Assembly: GCF_014805625.2 (NCBI RefSeq) | Contig: NW_023998414.1 | Coordinates: 30,232,778 to 30,296,777, forward strand | Direction: 5' to 3' | DNA from: Glossina fuscipes | Taxonomy: Eukaryota > Arthropoda > Insecta > Diptera > Glossinidae | DNA: 64,000 nt | Shown: one piece after another, positions 49,420-61,530 of the stretch | Position numbering within the stretch: the stretch's first letter is position 1 | How the letters are laid out: every line of letters starts with the position of its first letter | The notes under the pieces: generated by a model | Told to the model about the DNA's origin: nothing | The model's database searches: none | Seen by the model: only the letters and a program-made list of their open reading frames with translations | Translations under genes and position numbers: made by a program

Positions 49420-49640
49420 GAGCAAATTGATGAAGATGTTGACACAGATGTTTCTATTTCCAGTTGCGATTTGTCCATTTTTAATGTCGGCTTGCGCACA
49501 AGAACTTTGAAATATTTTTGAAAACTTTGAAGCCGATATCGTAGTTGTTTTCTATTCAAAGAACGCGTATCGCTGGCATTAGTTAAACCAGTTGAAGAAC
49601 AGGAGACCGATATGCTTAGCTGGATTTACAATTTAATATT
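49420..49640 (+). mobile_element. Mini-me/DINE-like repeat fragment
   Basis: TTTGTCCATTTTTAATGTCG then GCGCACAAGAACTTTGAAAT (about 49468-49515) corresponds to 39365-39400 of another copy. Beyond that the copy is decayed, and the GACR repeat is lost. Confidence 0.45.
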
Positions 49641-51431
49641 ATTTCGGAAAATGTATGAATTCTGGAAACTCTGAAGAGATGACGTCACATTATTAGCAAA
49701 AAAAAAAAAAAAAAAAAAAAATTGTTTTCTTTACATGCGTTGTTCGAAAGAAGAAAAAGTAATAGAATAATTTCGAGAAATATTCCGGAAAATTATTAAG
49801 CATTATAAATATATTTATTAAAGTAAAAAATAATAATAATATCTGTTGAAAAATATTATATTAACAAATGGCAACATCGCAATCGTTTTCGTGAGCCCTG
49901 CAGCAAGCAGTTAAGTAACTATGAAAAAAATTCACTTAATCCGCATGTACGTTGTTAGAAAACCCCTGCCCATATGTGAGTGAATCTAAATATCATAATT
50001 TTTGAGCGATTGTCAATTATTCAATTTTTGACCATAACTAGATAATTATTTATTCTTAATAAATGGACATATCCAAAATTTCCTGCGTCCTTCTCTTTAA
50101 AAAAGTTCTGTCTGACAAAATGATTTCCCATGAATCTATTTGAATAACATTTAGGAATTTTTGCACTGTCTTGTCCAAGCGACTGTATGTTATAACCTCC
50201 ATGTCAACGTTTCCCAATTTTTGATACACGGTTAAGATCGGTCGTGTATGACCTGACGCGTACAGCAAATTATTCTGTTGGCACTTTATCTTTAATTTTC
50301 AAATATAGAAACACAAGTTTACGGGATTACGGTATCACTTTCTGCCATACTTGCTTGCTTGCTTATTTTGCTTTTTGTCTCGGATCGTGAGGAAGCTCGT
50401 TCATTAATTCAAGCATTTTTTGCCACCTTTACTGCTTTAAGTAAAAACTCTCAGATAATTTTCGAATCCATTTGTTGTGATTCACTTACTACCTGACTAA
50501 CTTTTTGACACAAATGCAATGTCCTAAGTAGAGAGCTCGTTAGACCAGACCTGCGCTGGCTTACATAGTTTGACAGTAACGACTTTAACGTCATGACAGT
50601 GAGAAAATCTGAATTTTGCACAAAAATTTTGCAATGAAATCCGACAGATAAAAAGTTTGAAAATATCCTGATCTGTCTATGAACATATCGATCGTAATTA
50701 AAACATGAAGAAATTCGAAATATTTTCATGTGCAAATATCAAAAACGATTGTTTTCGACAGATCGAAATCTACTGCTGACATTGAGGTCATTTAAAAATT
50801 CTATACAACAGTAGATAACTCTCTCTCTCTTCAATGATAACTCTCCTTCATCGTATACGCCCTGTAACGAAAAAAAAAAACTCTTTGCAATTTACGCACA
50901 TTTGCTTAAAGTGGTGAGCAACGAAGTTTCCAATAAAAACACAGTTAGTTGTCTTCTTAGCTTCTTTCAATGCTGTTTTTATCTGTACATTAAAATAAAA
51001 AAAAATAGAAATAAAAAAAATCGAAAATTTAAAAAAGGTTTTCAACTAACCTATACGACAGAATGCGGCCTATAATGGCACTATTTTAAAAAGGTTAGCC
51101 ACTTTATCTGCAAACTGCCGAAAACCCACACATAATTCCAAACTGCGATAGTGATATTTCACGAAATTTTTGTTCAACTAATTTTATGCCGAACATTATT
51201 CACAGAATTTTGTTTTATTAACAATAAATTTCAATTAGGGTCACGTTTATTTTTTTTTTTTTTCTTTTTTTCTTTTTTCTTTATTGAAAGAAACTAAATG
51301 TTACGGCCAAGATTGTACAATAATAGGACGGTGTACACAAGAGAATTGCCAGAGCGTTTTTGTTAATAAAAATGAAAAACGATCAGATTTACATAAGAGG
51401 TGGTAAAATCATTTTAAGATAGTTGGATATT
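49641..51431. other. Non-coding segment
   Basis: No gene recognised. Poly-A lies at 49700-49721 and (CT)n near 50820-50830. Confidence 0.5.
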
Positions 51432-51912
51432 TTTATACCCACCAACGAAGAATACGGGCGGGGGTATATTCGATTTCTTAGAACGTTTGCAACATCCAGA
51501 CTGAAGTTTTCCAATGCCTAAGCAATGTTTACATTAACGGCCAATAACAAATTCCGGTTCGATCTAAAAATGTTTATCTGCCGATCAGTCGCTCTGTCCG
51601 TTCGTACGCCTGCCTGGTTGTTTGTCTCTCTAACTATTTGTAGGTTGCAAGCATTTTCTTGATTGTAAAAAATCTTCAATGTTCTTGCACATAGTTTGGC
51701 ACAACGTAAACTAAGAACGCCTTTCTTTTCAAAAGCCAATTGCGTTTACCGCTCATCATCATAACTGAAAGTGAAACAAATGTAATAGAAATGCGACCAT
51801 GCACACGCAATATTATAGATCATCGAAATTTCATATTTTTTTTCCTAAATATCTTTTAGCAAAAAGTTATTGGGTATAGAAGATTCGGCCATGGCCGTAT
51901 ATAATTTTTATA
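51432..51912 (-). mobile_element. Complete-looking mini-me/DINE-like element (reverse)
   Basis: The left end is TATACCCACCAACGAAGAAT with GCGGGGGTATATTCG. The right end is GGGTATAGAAGATTCGGCCA and TGGCCGTATATAA. On the minus strand this gives the family start (TTATATACGGCCATGGCCG, containing the perfect palindrome CGGCCATGGCCG) and the GGGTATA end. The inverse GACR repeat (CTCTGTCCGTTCGTACGCC) lies at about 51591-51609. It is about 480 bp long. Confidence 0.6.
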
Positions 51913-53163
51913 TTAGTTGGTATTGAACTTACATTATTGGTAGTTGTACAACTTTGTTTCTAAATGAAAGCAGACTTGCATTAATTTCTATCAAGTTACG
52001 ACACTATTTATTATGATAGTCAATAATCGTATTAAATGAGATCAGTTGTTGCTAAGGGAGATTAAAAACTTTTTAAATTTATTCGAGATGTAAAAAGGTA
52101 GATAAACTTTTTTACTCCGCTTGAGACATCTCGTAATGCGTATTCAAAGTTTAATACGTATACTTTGATTGAACGTAAGATTTGTGGCTTCTTTTGAATT
52201 TTACTTTAATCAATTCTTTGCTGTCTATGCGGCCCTTGACAATGCAATTTTAAAGTTCAAAGAAATTATACAAAAAATCGAATTTTTTATTGTAATGTAG
52301 ATGGGTTTCGTTCAGAGGCTCACTCACTTAATCTCTGAAGAACTTAAGGGAGTATGTATGATCCACGTGAAACCCAAATGACCGGAAACGCAATGGCAAT
52401 GCAATCCAGAATTAATGAAAATCGGTTTGACGAAACACTCTCTGTAAAGTGAATACATATGAGATTGCATGCATTAGTATGTGCATATAAATCGATCCGA
52501 CAGTTAACCTTCACTTCCCTAGCCTGTTATTATATCATTGCTTTTAATTTTTTTTTTTTCTTTTATATATATATAAGAGATTGATGCTGCATATCATATG
52601 TGTCGGTCTGAACCAAATTCAATATCTTTCCTGTTTTTACTTCTTCTTTCACTTTTGATTGAGTCCCCTGGTGTTATGTCTCTAGTTAACTCTCATAGAA
52701 TTAAACTTGATCAGTAGTTAGTTGCATTAAATTATAATAGACTTTAAATAGTTGTCTTTTGAGTTTAATTAATTAGATCAAGTTAGTAATTAAGTTGTAT
52801 AAGAATATTAGAAATCACACAAGCTTATGCAATACCGATTACCGCACAAGTTATTTAAATAATTATTATTTATAACATGCAAAGTTGGAGGCAAAGTTTT
52901 TGTCCAATTATATAAAGAAAAAAAAAAAAAAAAACGAACACAGCTATACTAAATTTGTCTCCAAGCAGCTGTGAAAGGCGTTACTTTGATCACTGATTTT
53001 TGTACAGAGGTTATCATATTGCATATTGCATAAAAGCAAAATACCAAAGTGATTAAGTGACTTCGATCAAGGATTGGTTGAAAGTTAGGCGACCAACTGA
53101 GACTTTTTATCGAAGACGATAATGAATGCAGGTACAACCATCCTCCTTAGAGAGAGAGAGAGA

Positions 53164-53201
<38 letters not shown>

Positions 53202-54210
53202 TAGCGAGCTGGTAATTTCGCCATAAATCAAGAGTCCGCGATGAAGTTATCGTCAAACTACTTTTTTCTTCCTAATACTCTTAGTGCCTTAATTGTTTAG
53301 TTTTATGCCTGAAATTATTGCTCTTACACAGCGCATATATATTATTTACAATAACTCTACTTTCATATTTTCGGACAAGAAAATATCAATATATAAATAA
53401 TGTTTTTGCATGAACAGAATAATTTCGATCAGTAATATGTCTTACCTGTTATTAATTTTGAAGATTAGATCTTGGTTGAATCATTGGGCAGAGATCCATG
53501 TTACCCCATTTTTTTTTTTTTTTTTTTTTAATCTTTTCCATTGTGTTATTTTTTTACAACTATTCAACCGCGGCAGTCATTTTCAATTTCTGAACTTTTT
53601 AATATATTTATACCATATTTTCGGACAAAAAAGAATAACGCAATTTAGGCAATCATTTGTGAAAAGAGAAAAACAGCTTTACTTCTCTCTCCTGCCAATA
53701 TTTCTTACTTACGCATTTCTTGGCGAAACATATAAAAAAAGCAAACCGATAACATTTTTATAATAATTTATTTTAGAATTATATTAATTAAAAACATTTC
53801 TTTTATAGACGAATTCTCTCTTAAGCATAAATTAAGTAATTTAAAGAAAAATATCAAAATCCTTCTCATTTTCGATTTAAATGTAAAAGCAAAAAACAAA
53901 AAAACAAAAAAAACAAAAAAAAAACTACAAAGTAAAACTAAATTTAAGCAACAATGAGTATTATGGGCTTGGATAGAAACTCAGGAAAGCAGATATAAGT
54001 GAAAAATTAAGAAGAGAAAAATTTAAAAAAAAAAAACAAAAAAAAAGGTAAAATGTACATAAATAAAAGAAAAAAAAAAAAGAAAAAACGTAAATAAAAC
54101 GCAATGAAAAACGAAAGTGTTTTCTTTCTTCTCACACGTATGCTGCAAATGAAAATGTAAAAAAATTTAAATACAATTGCTGTGAGGGTATGAATAGTGT
54201 AATGTGTAGG

Positions 54211-54252
<42 letters not shown>

Positions 54253-54572
54253 TCTATGCATACGTATGCATGTATATATATATGTGTGTGTCTGTATGTG
54301 TATTTGGGTGTTTGTGTGTGAAAAGAAAAGACGGTGAAATCATGTATGAATTAAACTTTTTTTTTTTTTTTTTTTTTCCCCTTTTTTTTTTTTTTTTTTT
54401 GGATATGTATATATGTATGTATATGGTGGCAGTTCTCAAACGAAAATGATTATCTCTGCTCTAAACAATAGCTGGGAGTAATTTTCAATTTCTTTTTTTT
54501 TTTTTTTTGCTATTATTATATTTCGATTGTTGCAACTTGTGTAATATTAATGAAAGTGATGACGATGAAAAA
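51913..54572. other. Non-coding segment with microsatellites
   Basis: No gene. (GA)n lies at about 53147-53203, poly-T at 53510-53530, A-rich repeats at about 53888-54080, (TA)n at 54212-54249 and poly-T at 54357-54402. It forms the 3' flank of the gene at 54623. Confidence 0.6.
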
Positions 54573-54578
54573 TTTATT
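54573..54578 (-). terminator. Polyadenylation signal AATAAA
   Basis: AATAAA on the minus strand, 45 bases past the stop codon of the 54623 gene. Position and spacing fit a short 3' UTR. Confidence 0.5.
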
Positions 54579-54622
54579 ACTTTAAAATTAATAAATTAAT
54601 TCATATAAACTGATTTTCTGTC

Positions 54623-57600
54623 TTAACTTAAAGCCAATAGCGGCTCGTCTTCGACGTCTTTAGCCATCGATTTTTTCTTGTACTTTTTCTGTTCCATCTT
54701 AGTTTTAGCTAATTTCGTTTTTGTTTTACTCGGTTGGCTAATCTTCTTTAGCTTAGTCTGTTCGGCTGCCTTCTCTTTATCCAACAATTCCAATTGTTCG
54801 AATATATTTTTCGGATGTGATTGTATTTTTCCATTATTTGCGGTCGAATTCTTTGCTTGATACACAACCACAAATTGTGAAAAGGCCGAATCGACCGGTG
54901 TATTAATATCAGCGAAATCCCTGAAATGAGCAAATTGTTCTTCGGGATATGTGTATTTTTGCACGAAATCAATGCTATCCTCATTATGATATGGTATTTC
55001 TTCTTCGGGATAAAAAGTACCGCCTCTAATGACACCGAAATCTCCCGAACCTAAAACACTTTGATCGTAGCCCAGCGATCGCTGATGGGCAACTAAATTA
55101 CCATCATTGGGTCGTATTTCTGCAAATTTCGGTACCAAGGCTCCACCGTCGGTTAAAGAAAAATAAGGTCGTGAATGACCCAAAGGAGGAGCTTCACGAA
55201 AGAACGGTGGATAATAGTTTTGTGCTGCCTGACTATGCGAGTCCGGCGAATTCAATCGTGTCGGATTAGTTACATCTGCTCGGGCTATATGTCGCGTATT
55301 TACAAGTAAAGGGCGAAAATGACTTGTTGGTAGTTCATGGTATTGACGCTCTTGAGATCTCAAAATGGTTATTGGAGAAAAATCATTAGGTTCCATCAAC
55401 ATGTCCGAATCCTCTTCGGGAAATTCTTCTGCAAAAAATAAATAAATAAATAAATAAAGAAAAACGAAATCGTAATTTAATTACATAATCAATTTTTTTC
55501 TACAAATTTTTATTTATATGAAGGGATAAAACTTAAAAAATTATCGGAAAAATTCTTAGATGCACTTCTCGTAGTCGTCACGGCCTGTGCTGATTTATAT
55601 TCTGACTATACGAAAGAATTACATGAGTTCATCTTTGGCAATGACTTTACCCAATCAATGGCATTAATCAATCAGTATTTCTCCAAAATTTCTTGGATAA
55701 ATGCTCCGTTGGATTAGGAAACCTACTAACACAAATAGTTTTGAAGATATAATAAACAGAAAAGTGTGACAAACTATTCCTACAGTACATGCAGTTTTGT
55801 GAAACACTTATGTTTAAGGTGACGCTCATATCGTATAAACCTAACGCACTATTTATTCGATGCATATCTAATCACAGAATTTTCTTCATTTAATTTTTAT
55901 TCTTTATGTTCAATTTAAGAATGACTAAAATGACTTACGGAAGGTGGTACGAAAGGGTAATAAATATCAATCGTTTATGTATTCATAAAACAGCTACATG
56001 AACGAAATGCTGTTACTAAATCCGCATGAGCTTTGGCCGACAAAGTGTACCTTACTAAAGGAATAAGAGTACCGTCTACCCTCTGAACCGAAATGAAGTC
56101 ATTTCATCGAGATCTTTTTACAAACCTTTACAGACCTTGTGAGGAAGAAAGTCGTAGGACTTGTTTGAATCCTACATGCAATTGTAAGTTACTCCTATAT
56201 ATTTACTTTCCACAAATTTTCTTTCATAGCAAGCAATTTGTTATTCTCTTGCGACTATCATAGAGACGCTGCCAGAACTGAATGGAACAAGAATATCACA
56301 TTTGAAATAAGTTAGCTGACGTACTTCGAATGTGATCGACTAACCAATTCGATTTCGAATAGAGGCAGAGTGGCGAAGAAGATTGCACATCCTTTTGCTT
56401 CTGGATCGAACAGCCAAATGGGTAACATATCACCGTCTGTCGCCATCATCCGCTGAGATTGCACGCTTTAGATACCGAATTAGGGACTCTCCGAACGAAG
56501 ACCGTCCATTCCGTTCGACGGACCATCGACGATAGATCGTTTTAATTAAACATAGGCATTTAAATTGTAATTTTTAGCCGCTACATTCTCTCTCTCCATT
56601 ATTCGAACTATGTACTTTAGTTAGTGACATAAAAAGGAACTTGAATTATACCGTTATTAGGAGATAATAGCATTTTTATGCTAGTGAGGAATTTAAATAA
56701 CGAAGGCAAGGACGGCCGGAATGGCCACTGAGATGAGACTACCCCCGGGATTATGTCTTTTAAAGAAAAAAAATTTTCCAACCAAGGAAAAATTCCGTTC
56801 TTCGTAACCTTCTTGCAAAGTATAACACTAGTTATTCAGAATAAATGTCTCAAAACGCGTCTCCACTAGACTGGAAAGCCTTTCTTAAATTTTAGCAAGA
56901 GATAATGAAAAATTTTAATTGTAAAAGGAGGAGAGTTCAGTAGTAGAAGGATTGAGCGTGAATTTACACCACACTAGATATAAAAAATGACAGATAAAAG
57001 TCGCTGCTACTATATCTTAAGAAGACAAGTCGATTCGAACGATCGCAAAGCTTGCGGGACGTTTTTGCGTTTGCAAGAGAATTGCGAAATAGTACTTAGG
57101 GACTTCTCTACCAATCAATGCATGTGTGAAGGCAAACTCTTTATGTATGTAACTCTTTATTGTAAGAGAAGACTTTTGGCTGAAAAAAATACGAAATCCT
57201 GGCTTATTTATCTTACAAGGAGTTAGCTTCGACTGTAAAAGAACTAATAAGAAAGAAGAAGAAACGTTGAGACATTTAATAAAAAAAATCTCAGCCGATT
57301 ATTTAAGTCATACATTATACAAAATTAATGGAAAACTTTAAAATTTTATATCTAAGGGGGGGGGAGCGGGGGGGGGGGCTGTGATTGAAGATTCATCTTA
57401 TAGCGAATATAACTTTCTTGTTTGTTATCTTTGCTTTTTCGGTTCTAACATCATTGCGCAACGTTTATGACCTTTTGTTTGTACACATGTTTTGCGTTTT
57501 TTTTTTTGTTTTTTATTCGCATCCAAGTCATGCATGTCGGCTTTTGGTGTTGAGTATTCCACCCATCCATATGTACGCTTGTTTATTGTTATTTTTGAAA

Positions 57601-60600
57601 AAGACAATAAAGCAACACCTTAATCATAGTAACTCGTGTTCTGGGTGTATAACTAGAATCTTTGAATTTAAGTGCAATTGACTTAATAAGTCAAGACAAA
57701 ACATTAACGCCGCTACGAATAACGTCTTTATTTATTTATTTATTTATTTTTTTGATTTTCTCGCTTATCTATTTTACTTATTTAGCATAATGTGACATGC
57801 AAATCATTATTATTAGTTAAACTGAATTGTATTAAAAGTTAATAATAAAATGGCTTTTTTAGCACTTGAAAGATGAGAGAACATTTTATAACGTTTACAT
57901 TTGACATTCGAACTTGGAATTAGGAATTTATTTAAACGAAAAAAAAAAGAGAAAAAATGGAAAAAGAAACAAAAAAAAATAAGTTAATTTATGTAATGCT
58001 TTTAACAAGTGCTACACTTTCATTTAACTTAACCGACATTGATAAATGATCAAATTATTCATTAGCTCTTTAACAATGAATATTTAATTTGCGTGTAAAG
58101 CATTCATTCATTTAACTTTACTTGAATGCATACGCACATAAACATATATAAATATATTTATATATATATATAGAAGAACGTGACCCGTTTTCAATTGTGT
58201 GGCAATGATATTACAAAAATCTTACTTAAGAAAATTTTCAAGCGGAAATTTATTAACAATGATATGTATTCCGTGTATAGCAATTTTATGCATTTTTTCA
58301 AAACAATGTCAAATTTAATAAGCAAATCAAAGATTTATATACATTACGAAGAATGTTTGACAGGCAGGCGTAAACTATTTGTTATATTTTATAAACCGCC
58401 ATTGCCGCGTACATTAGATTAGATTTTTCATTCCGTTTGTGACACAACGACATATCAATTAGAAGAGCGTTACATATGTGTAACATATAACACTCAATAA
58501 AGACGTAGGCTAACTGCCGACGATTGTGATTTTGTAAAAAATTTTGACAAACCCTTTGAAAGTCGGCCTCATCTGAAGGTCATATGAATTCGTCAATAGT
58601 GCTGACATCGATATCTTATCCGACAAACTTATTGAGTAATATGTTAAATAGCATTTTGGAACCATTACTTTGTTCGTTTGCCATTTAAATTCTTCCGATA
58701 GAAAAACATACAATAAAACTAATGAATTTTTGCAGAAATATTCGAAACGAAGAAACAAAATATTTTAAAATCATATCATCAATCACTTTCTATCAGCAAA
58801 TTAGGATAACAAATTCATAAAATAATTTATGAGGATTAAGTAAAATCGCAAAACAGACAGGTGTCTAATCGGTTCATTGTTAGGCCAAAAATTAATAAAA
58901 AAATTGCTTACTTCTTATAACAAATAATGCGAAGAGCATCGCACTGTCAGAAGGTTAAGTTTATTTATTGATTCACTGAACTAATATTTAAGATTTAATA
59001 TATTTTTATTATACTATAAAGCTATTCACAAAAAGTCTGTGATATGAAGTATAAATGGCATTGATAGCAGCCAAAGTATTGTTGCTGCCAGTTTTAGATG
59101 TTCGCACGACCTACTTGTGTTGGACTCTCGCGAAGGATATGCAAGCATTCCAACTGAATGACTAAACCGTGCCCCAACTATTCAGTATTCAAATACTTTA
59201 TAGAAAGAAAAAAAACAAAATTTAAAATTCTAACGTAACCGATAAAATTGTTTCACAAGAATTAGAATATATTGTAAAGTAAAATATACTTATGTTTGTA
59301 TGAAGAGAAGGTACTATTCAAAGTGAATGCATACTTTAAAGCATTCAGCGTCAGTAGGGCCCAAAGTTCATAAGGTTGTAAAGAAAAAAGAAAGAAAAAA
59401 AGTTCATTTCATAAACGAAAGGTTATGCAAGGATTTGCTCGGCCATGCAGAAAATGCTACAGCTGGCAGGAAATGTAACTACTACAGGCGTGGTACTCAG
59501 TTTTTGCCTTTTCCTTCCGATATTCTATTCTCAAGAAGCCATGCACCGATGGTATGACCTTGGCAGAGTGCCTATTAACTGCGTTTATGCGTGTAAGGAT
59601 CAAAGCAAGACAACTTACTCCGATCGAAACAGGGCTGCCGTATTCGCGGAATTCTAAATAGAAAGAAGCTTTCTCATAACTACTTTCATCGTTTTCACCT
59701 GAACACACCTGTTTATTGTGTGTCTGCATATAATAACAGACAAGCTTTGGGCTTATCACTATGATGATGATTCGAAATTTCATGCATGGCCAATTGCAGT
59801 ATACCCAAAGGGATCAAAACTGCCTAAAATGGATATGACATCAGTTTCATAGAATTTTCAAAATAATTGTGTCAATTGAATAAATTTGCTAATTGATATT
59901 AATATACGTTTACCTAATTCAATTATTATTAATGCAATGTACAATTACAACTACGTATATAAGAGATATTATTATTATTATACATTTAGTCAGAGAATAA
60001 ATTCTAAGACTAAAGTCTTAAAGCACTAGCATCTAAGGCCATTGAGTTGCTAGTCGAGACTCTTGCCTACTCGGCCACTAAGGCGGATATAAAAGATCTT
60101 TACTTATAGGTCGGGCACAACACACATCTACGAACGTATGGAAACAACTCTACTGCAGGCTGTGATTCAAGATCGTCGAACAATAAGCCAATGCTTGAAG
60201 GGAAACATTAAAATCGTTCAGATCGTTTGATGGCGGAAATGGCAGAAGAAAAAATTTAGTTTAACGACGAAAATCATTGTTTTCCAAGACTCGTAGATAG
60301 TCGGGCAATGGACAAATGAAAAAGAAAGCATTTGCATACCGCTCTACTAGCGCCTATCAATTCTATTCTCCAAATCTGGCCTGGTTTGATTCTTATTTCC
60401 TTTCAAAAGCAGAAATTTTTCAATCAATAAAGCGCTTGTAGTTGTAAATATTACCCGAAAATCAGACCACAAGGGGAATACTTAAATGTGATCAGACTCA
60501 CAACACTAAATCGTTTCTTAAATAATTGAATCTTTCCAATAATCTGCATATATAAGAGGCCCACCATATAGGCCCCGAGGCAATATGTATTTATAAGATA

Positions 60601-61091
60601 AGTCTCCCATATGAGCTGTTGTTGTAAAATTATTTTCATTTCAAAATTTTATTAATATCTGTAATTAAATAGCTTAACTATAAATTCGTTAAACGTAAAA
60701 ATGCAAATTTTTACATAAATTTGTTATGATTTCTCTAAAATAGTTTATCGAAAATAGACAACATCTAATTATTGAACAGAGAACCTAATGATTGTTTCAA
60801 TATTTAAAGATAATTTGGTAATAGGCTAAGCACGATACATGTAACTGATATGCTCGCACATATTCAATGTGTATGTCTATCATAAATTTGAATGCTTTTT
60901 TTTTAACAATGCGTGCTATGAATAAGTTAGTCTTTGCTTTAAATGCAGTGTTGCGTTGCTTATAAATATATATATATATATGACAGTAGAAGAAACGAAA
61001 ACTAACCTTCACCTTGTTGATTCATGTTAAACTGTAATCCAATGCAATTTTTGTATGGAAAATTTTCAAAATTTTTGCTCAAATACAATTT
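54623..61091 (-). CDS. Unidentified protein gene; 3' exon sure, upstream exon inferred
   Basis: The terminal exon is 55428-54623. Its acceptor (TTATTTTTTGCAG at 55429) begins an EFPEEDSD segment, and the exon encodes about 268 residues ending in TAA. The N-terminal half is Pro/Ser/Tyr-rich. A conserved-looking middle follows (GSGDFGVIRGGTFYPEEE, then FADINTPVDSAFSQFVVVYQ). The tail is Lys-rich and probably coiled or nuclear-signal-like (TKTKLAKTKMEQKKYKKKS). Upstream, 61091-61007 is open and ends NMNQQGE with a consensus donor AAG/GTTAGT. That donor is phase 1, and the acceptor at 55428 needs exactly one preceding base, so joining them gives Glu in frame. Either the ATG at 61025 starts the protein or the exon continues upstream (the frame is open to about 61110). 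A 5.6-kb intron results. Extra exons between, or further upstream, cannot be excluded. I do not recognise the family. Confidence 0.65.
56320..56540 (-). pseudogene. GC-richer coding-like patch, unidentified
   Basis: The patch lies inside the presumed intron of the gene above. On the minus strand one frame reads RRWSVERNGRSSFGESLIRY, LKRAISADDGDRR, a TGA, then YVTHLAVRSRSKRMCNLLRH and a TAG. A second frame is also open (DMLPIWLFDPEAKGC). The G+C content is far above the flanks. It is probably a relic of a mobile element or a retrocopy. Confidence 0.3.
56987..57226 (+). CDS. Hypothetical short reading frame
   Basis: An ATG-initiated frame of 79 codons. Composition is mixed (RCYYILRRQVDSNDRKACG, six Cys) and less AT-driven than chance frames here. 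There is no promoter, splice or family evidence. It lies opposite the presumed intron of the minus-strand gene. It could equally be a repeat fragment. Confidence 0.15.
   Translation: MTDKSRCYYILRRQVDSNDRKACGTFLRLQENCEIVLRDFSTNQCMCEGKLFMYVTLYCKRRLLAEKNTKSWLIYLTRS
57240..57425 (-). mobile_element. Mini-me/DINE-like end with poly-G tract
   Basis: GCGAATATAACTTTCTTGTTTG at about 57402-57423 is the inverse of the family start. Two long G runs (57356-57364 and 57368-57378) lie just inside it, separated by AGC. Confidence 0.4.
60000..60095 (-). mobile_element. tRNA-like or SINE fragment
   Basis: The minus strand carries an A-box-like TGGCCGAGTAGG (60077-60066) as in serine or leucine tRNAs, followed by AAGAGTCTCGACTAGCAA. 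No convincing B box or cloverleaf follows. It is likely a degenerate tRNA-derived sequence. Confidence 0.3.
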
Positions 61092-61530
61092 AATATAAAG
61101 CTGCGTTAAGTCACGAATTATTATTTATAAAGTAATTGAAAATAAATATTTTGCACACCTTTAAAAAAATTGGAAAAGAAAAGTGTTTTTTTTTTTTTAT
61201 TTATTTTTGGCACTCCTTGTGCCAAACGCCAACTCATTTATTTGAAAAGAAGAATTGATTGAATGATTTGAAAAACATGAAAACCAAAATTATTAGTTTA
61301 TTGAAAATATCATGAGGAATTTTTCAACATATATTTTATTTATTTTTTTTTGTATGTTCAACCATTGTGAAAAGAAAAGTGCAAAAAAAAAAAATACTCT
61401 TTTTTTAAATCGTATTAAAGGCGTCAGCCAATTAAGATAAATAGCAAACGTTTTAAAAAAAGTATTCAATTTAATATGTAAGACAATAGCAATTAGTTCC
61501 ATATGTCAACCCAATAAAAAATGAATGCAG

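Noticed and set aside
53410..53763. 117-codon Phe/Leu-rich frame
   Set aside because: A poly-T run drives the composition; no coding signature.
59327..59783. Overlapping frames on both strands, one with 108 codons
   Set aside because: Locally higher GC opens several frames at once. No motif or splice support; possibly a repeat fragment.
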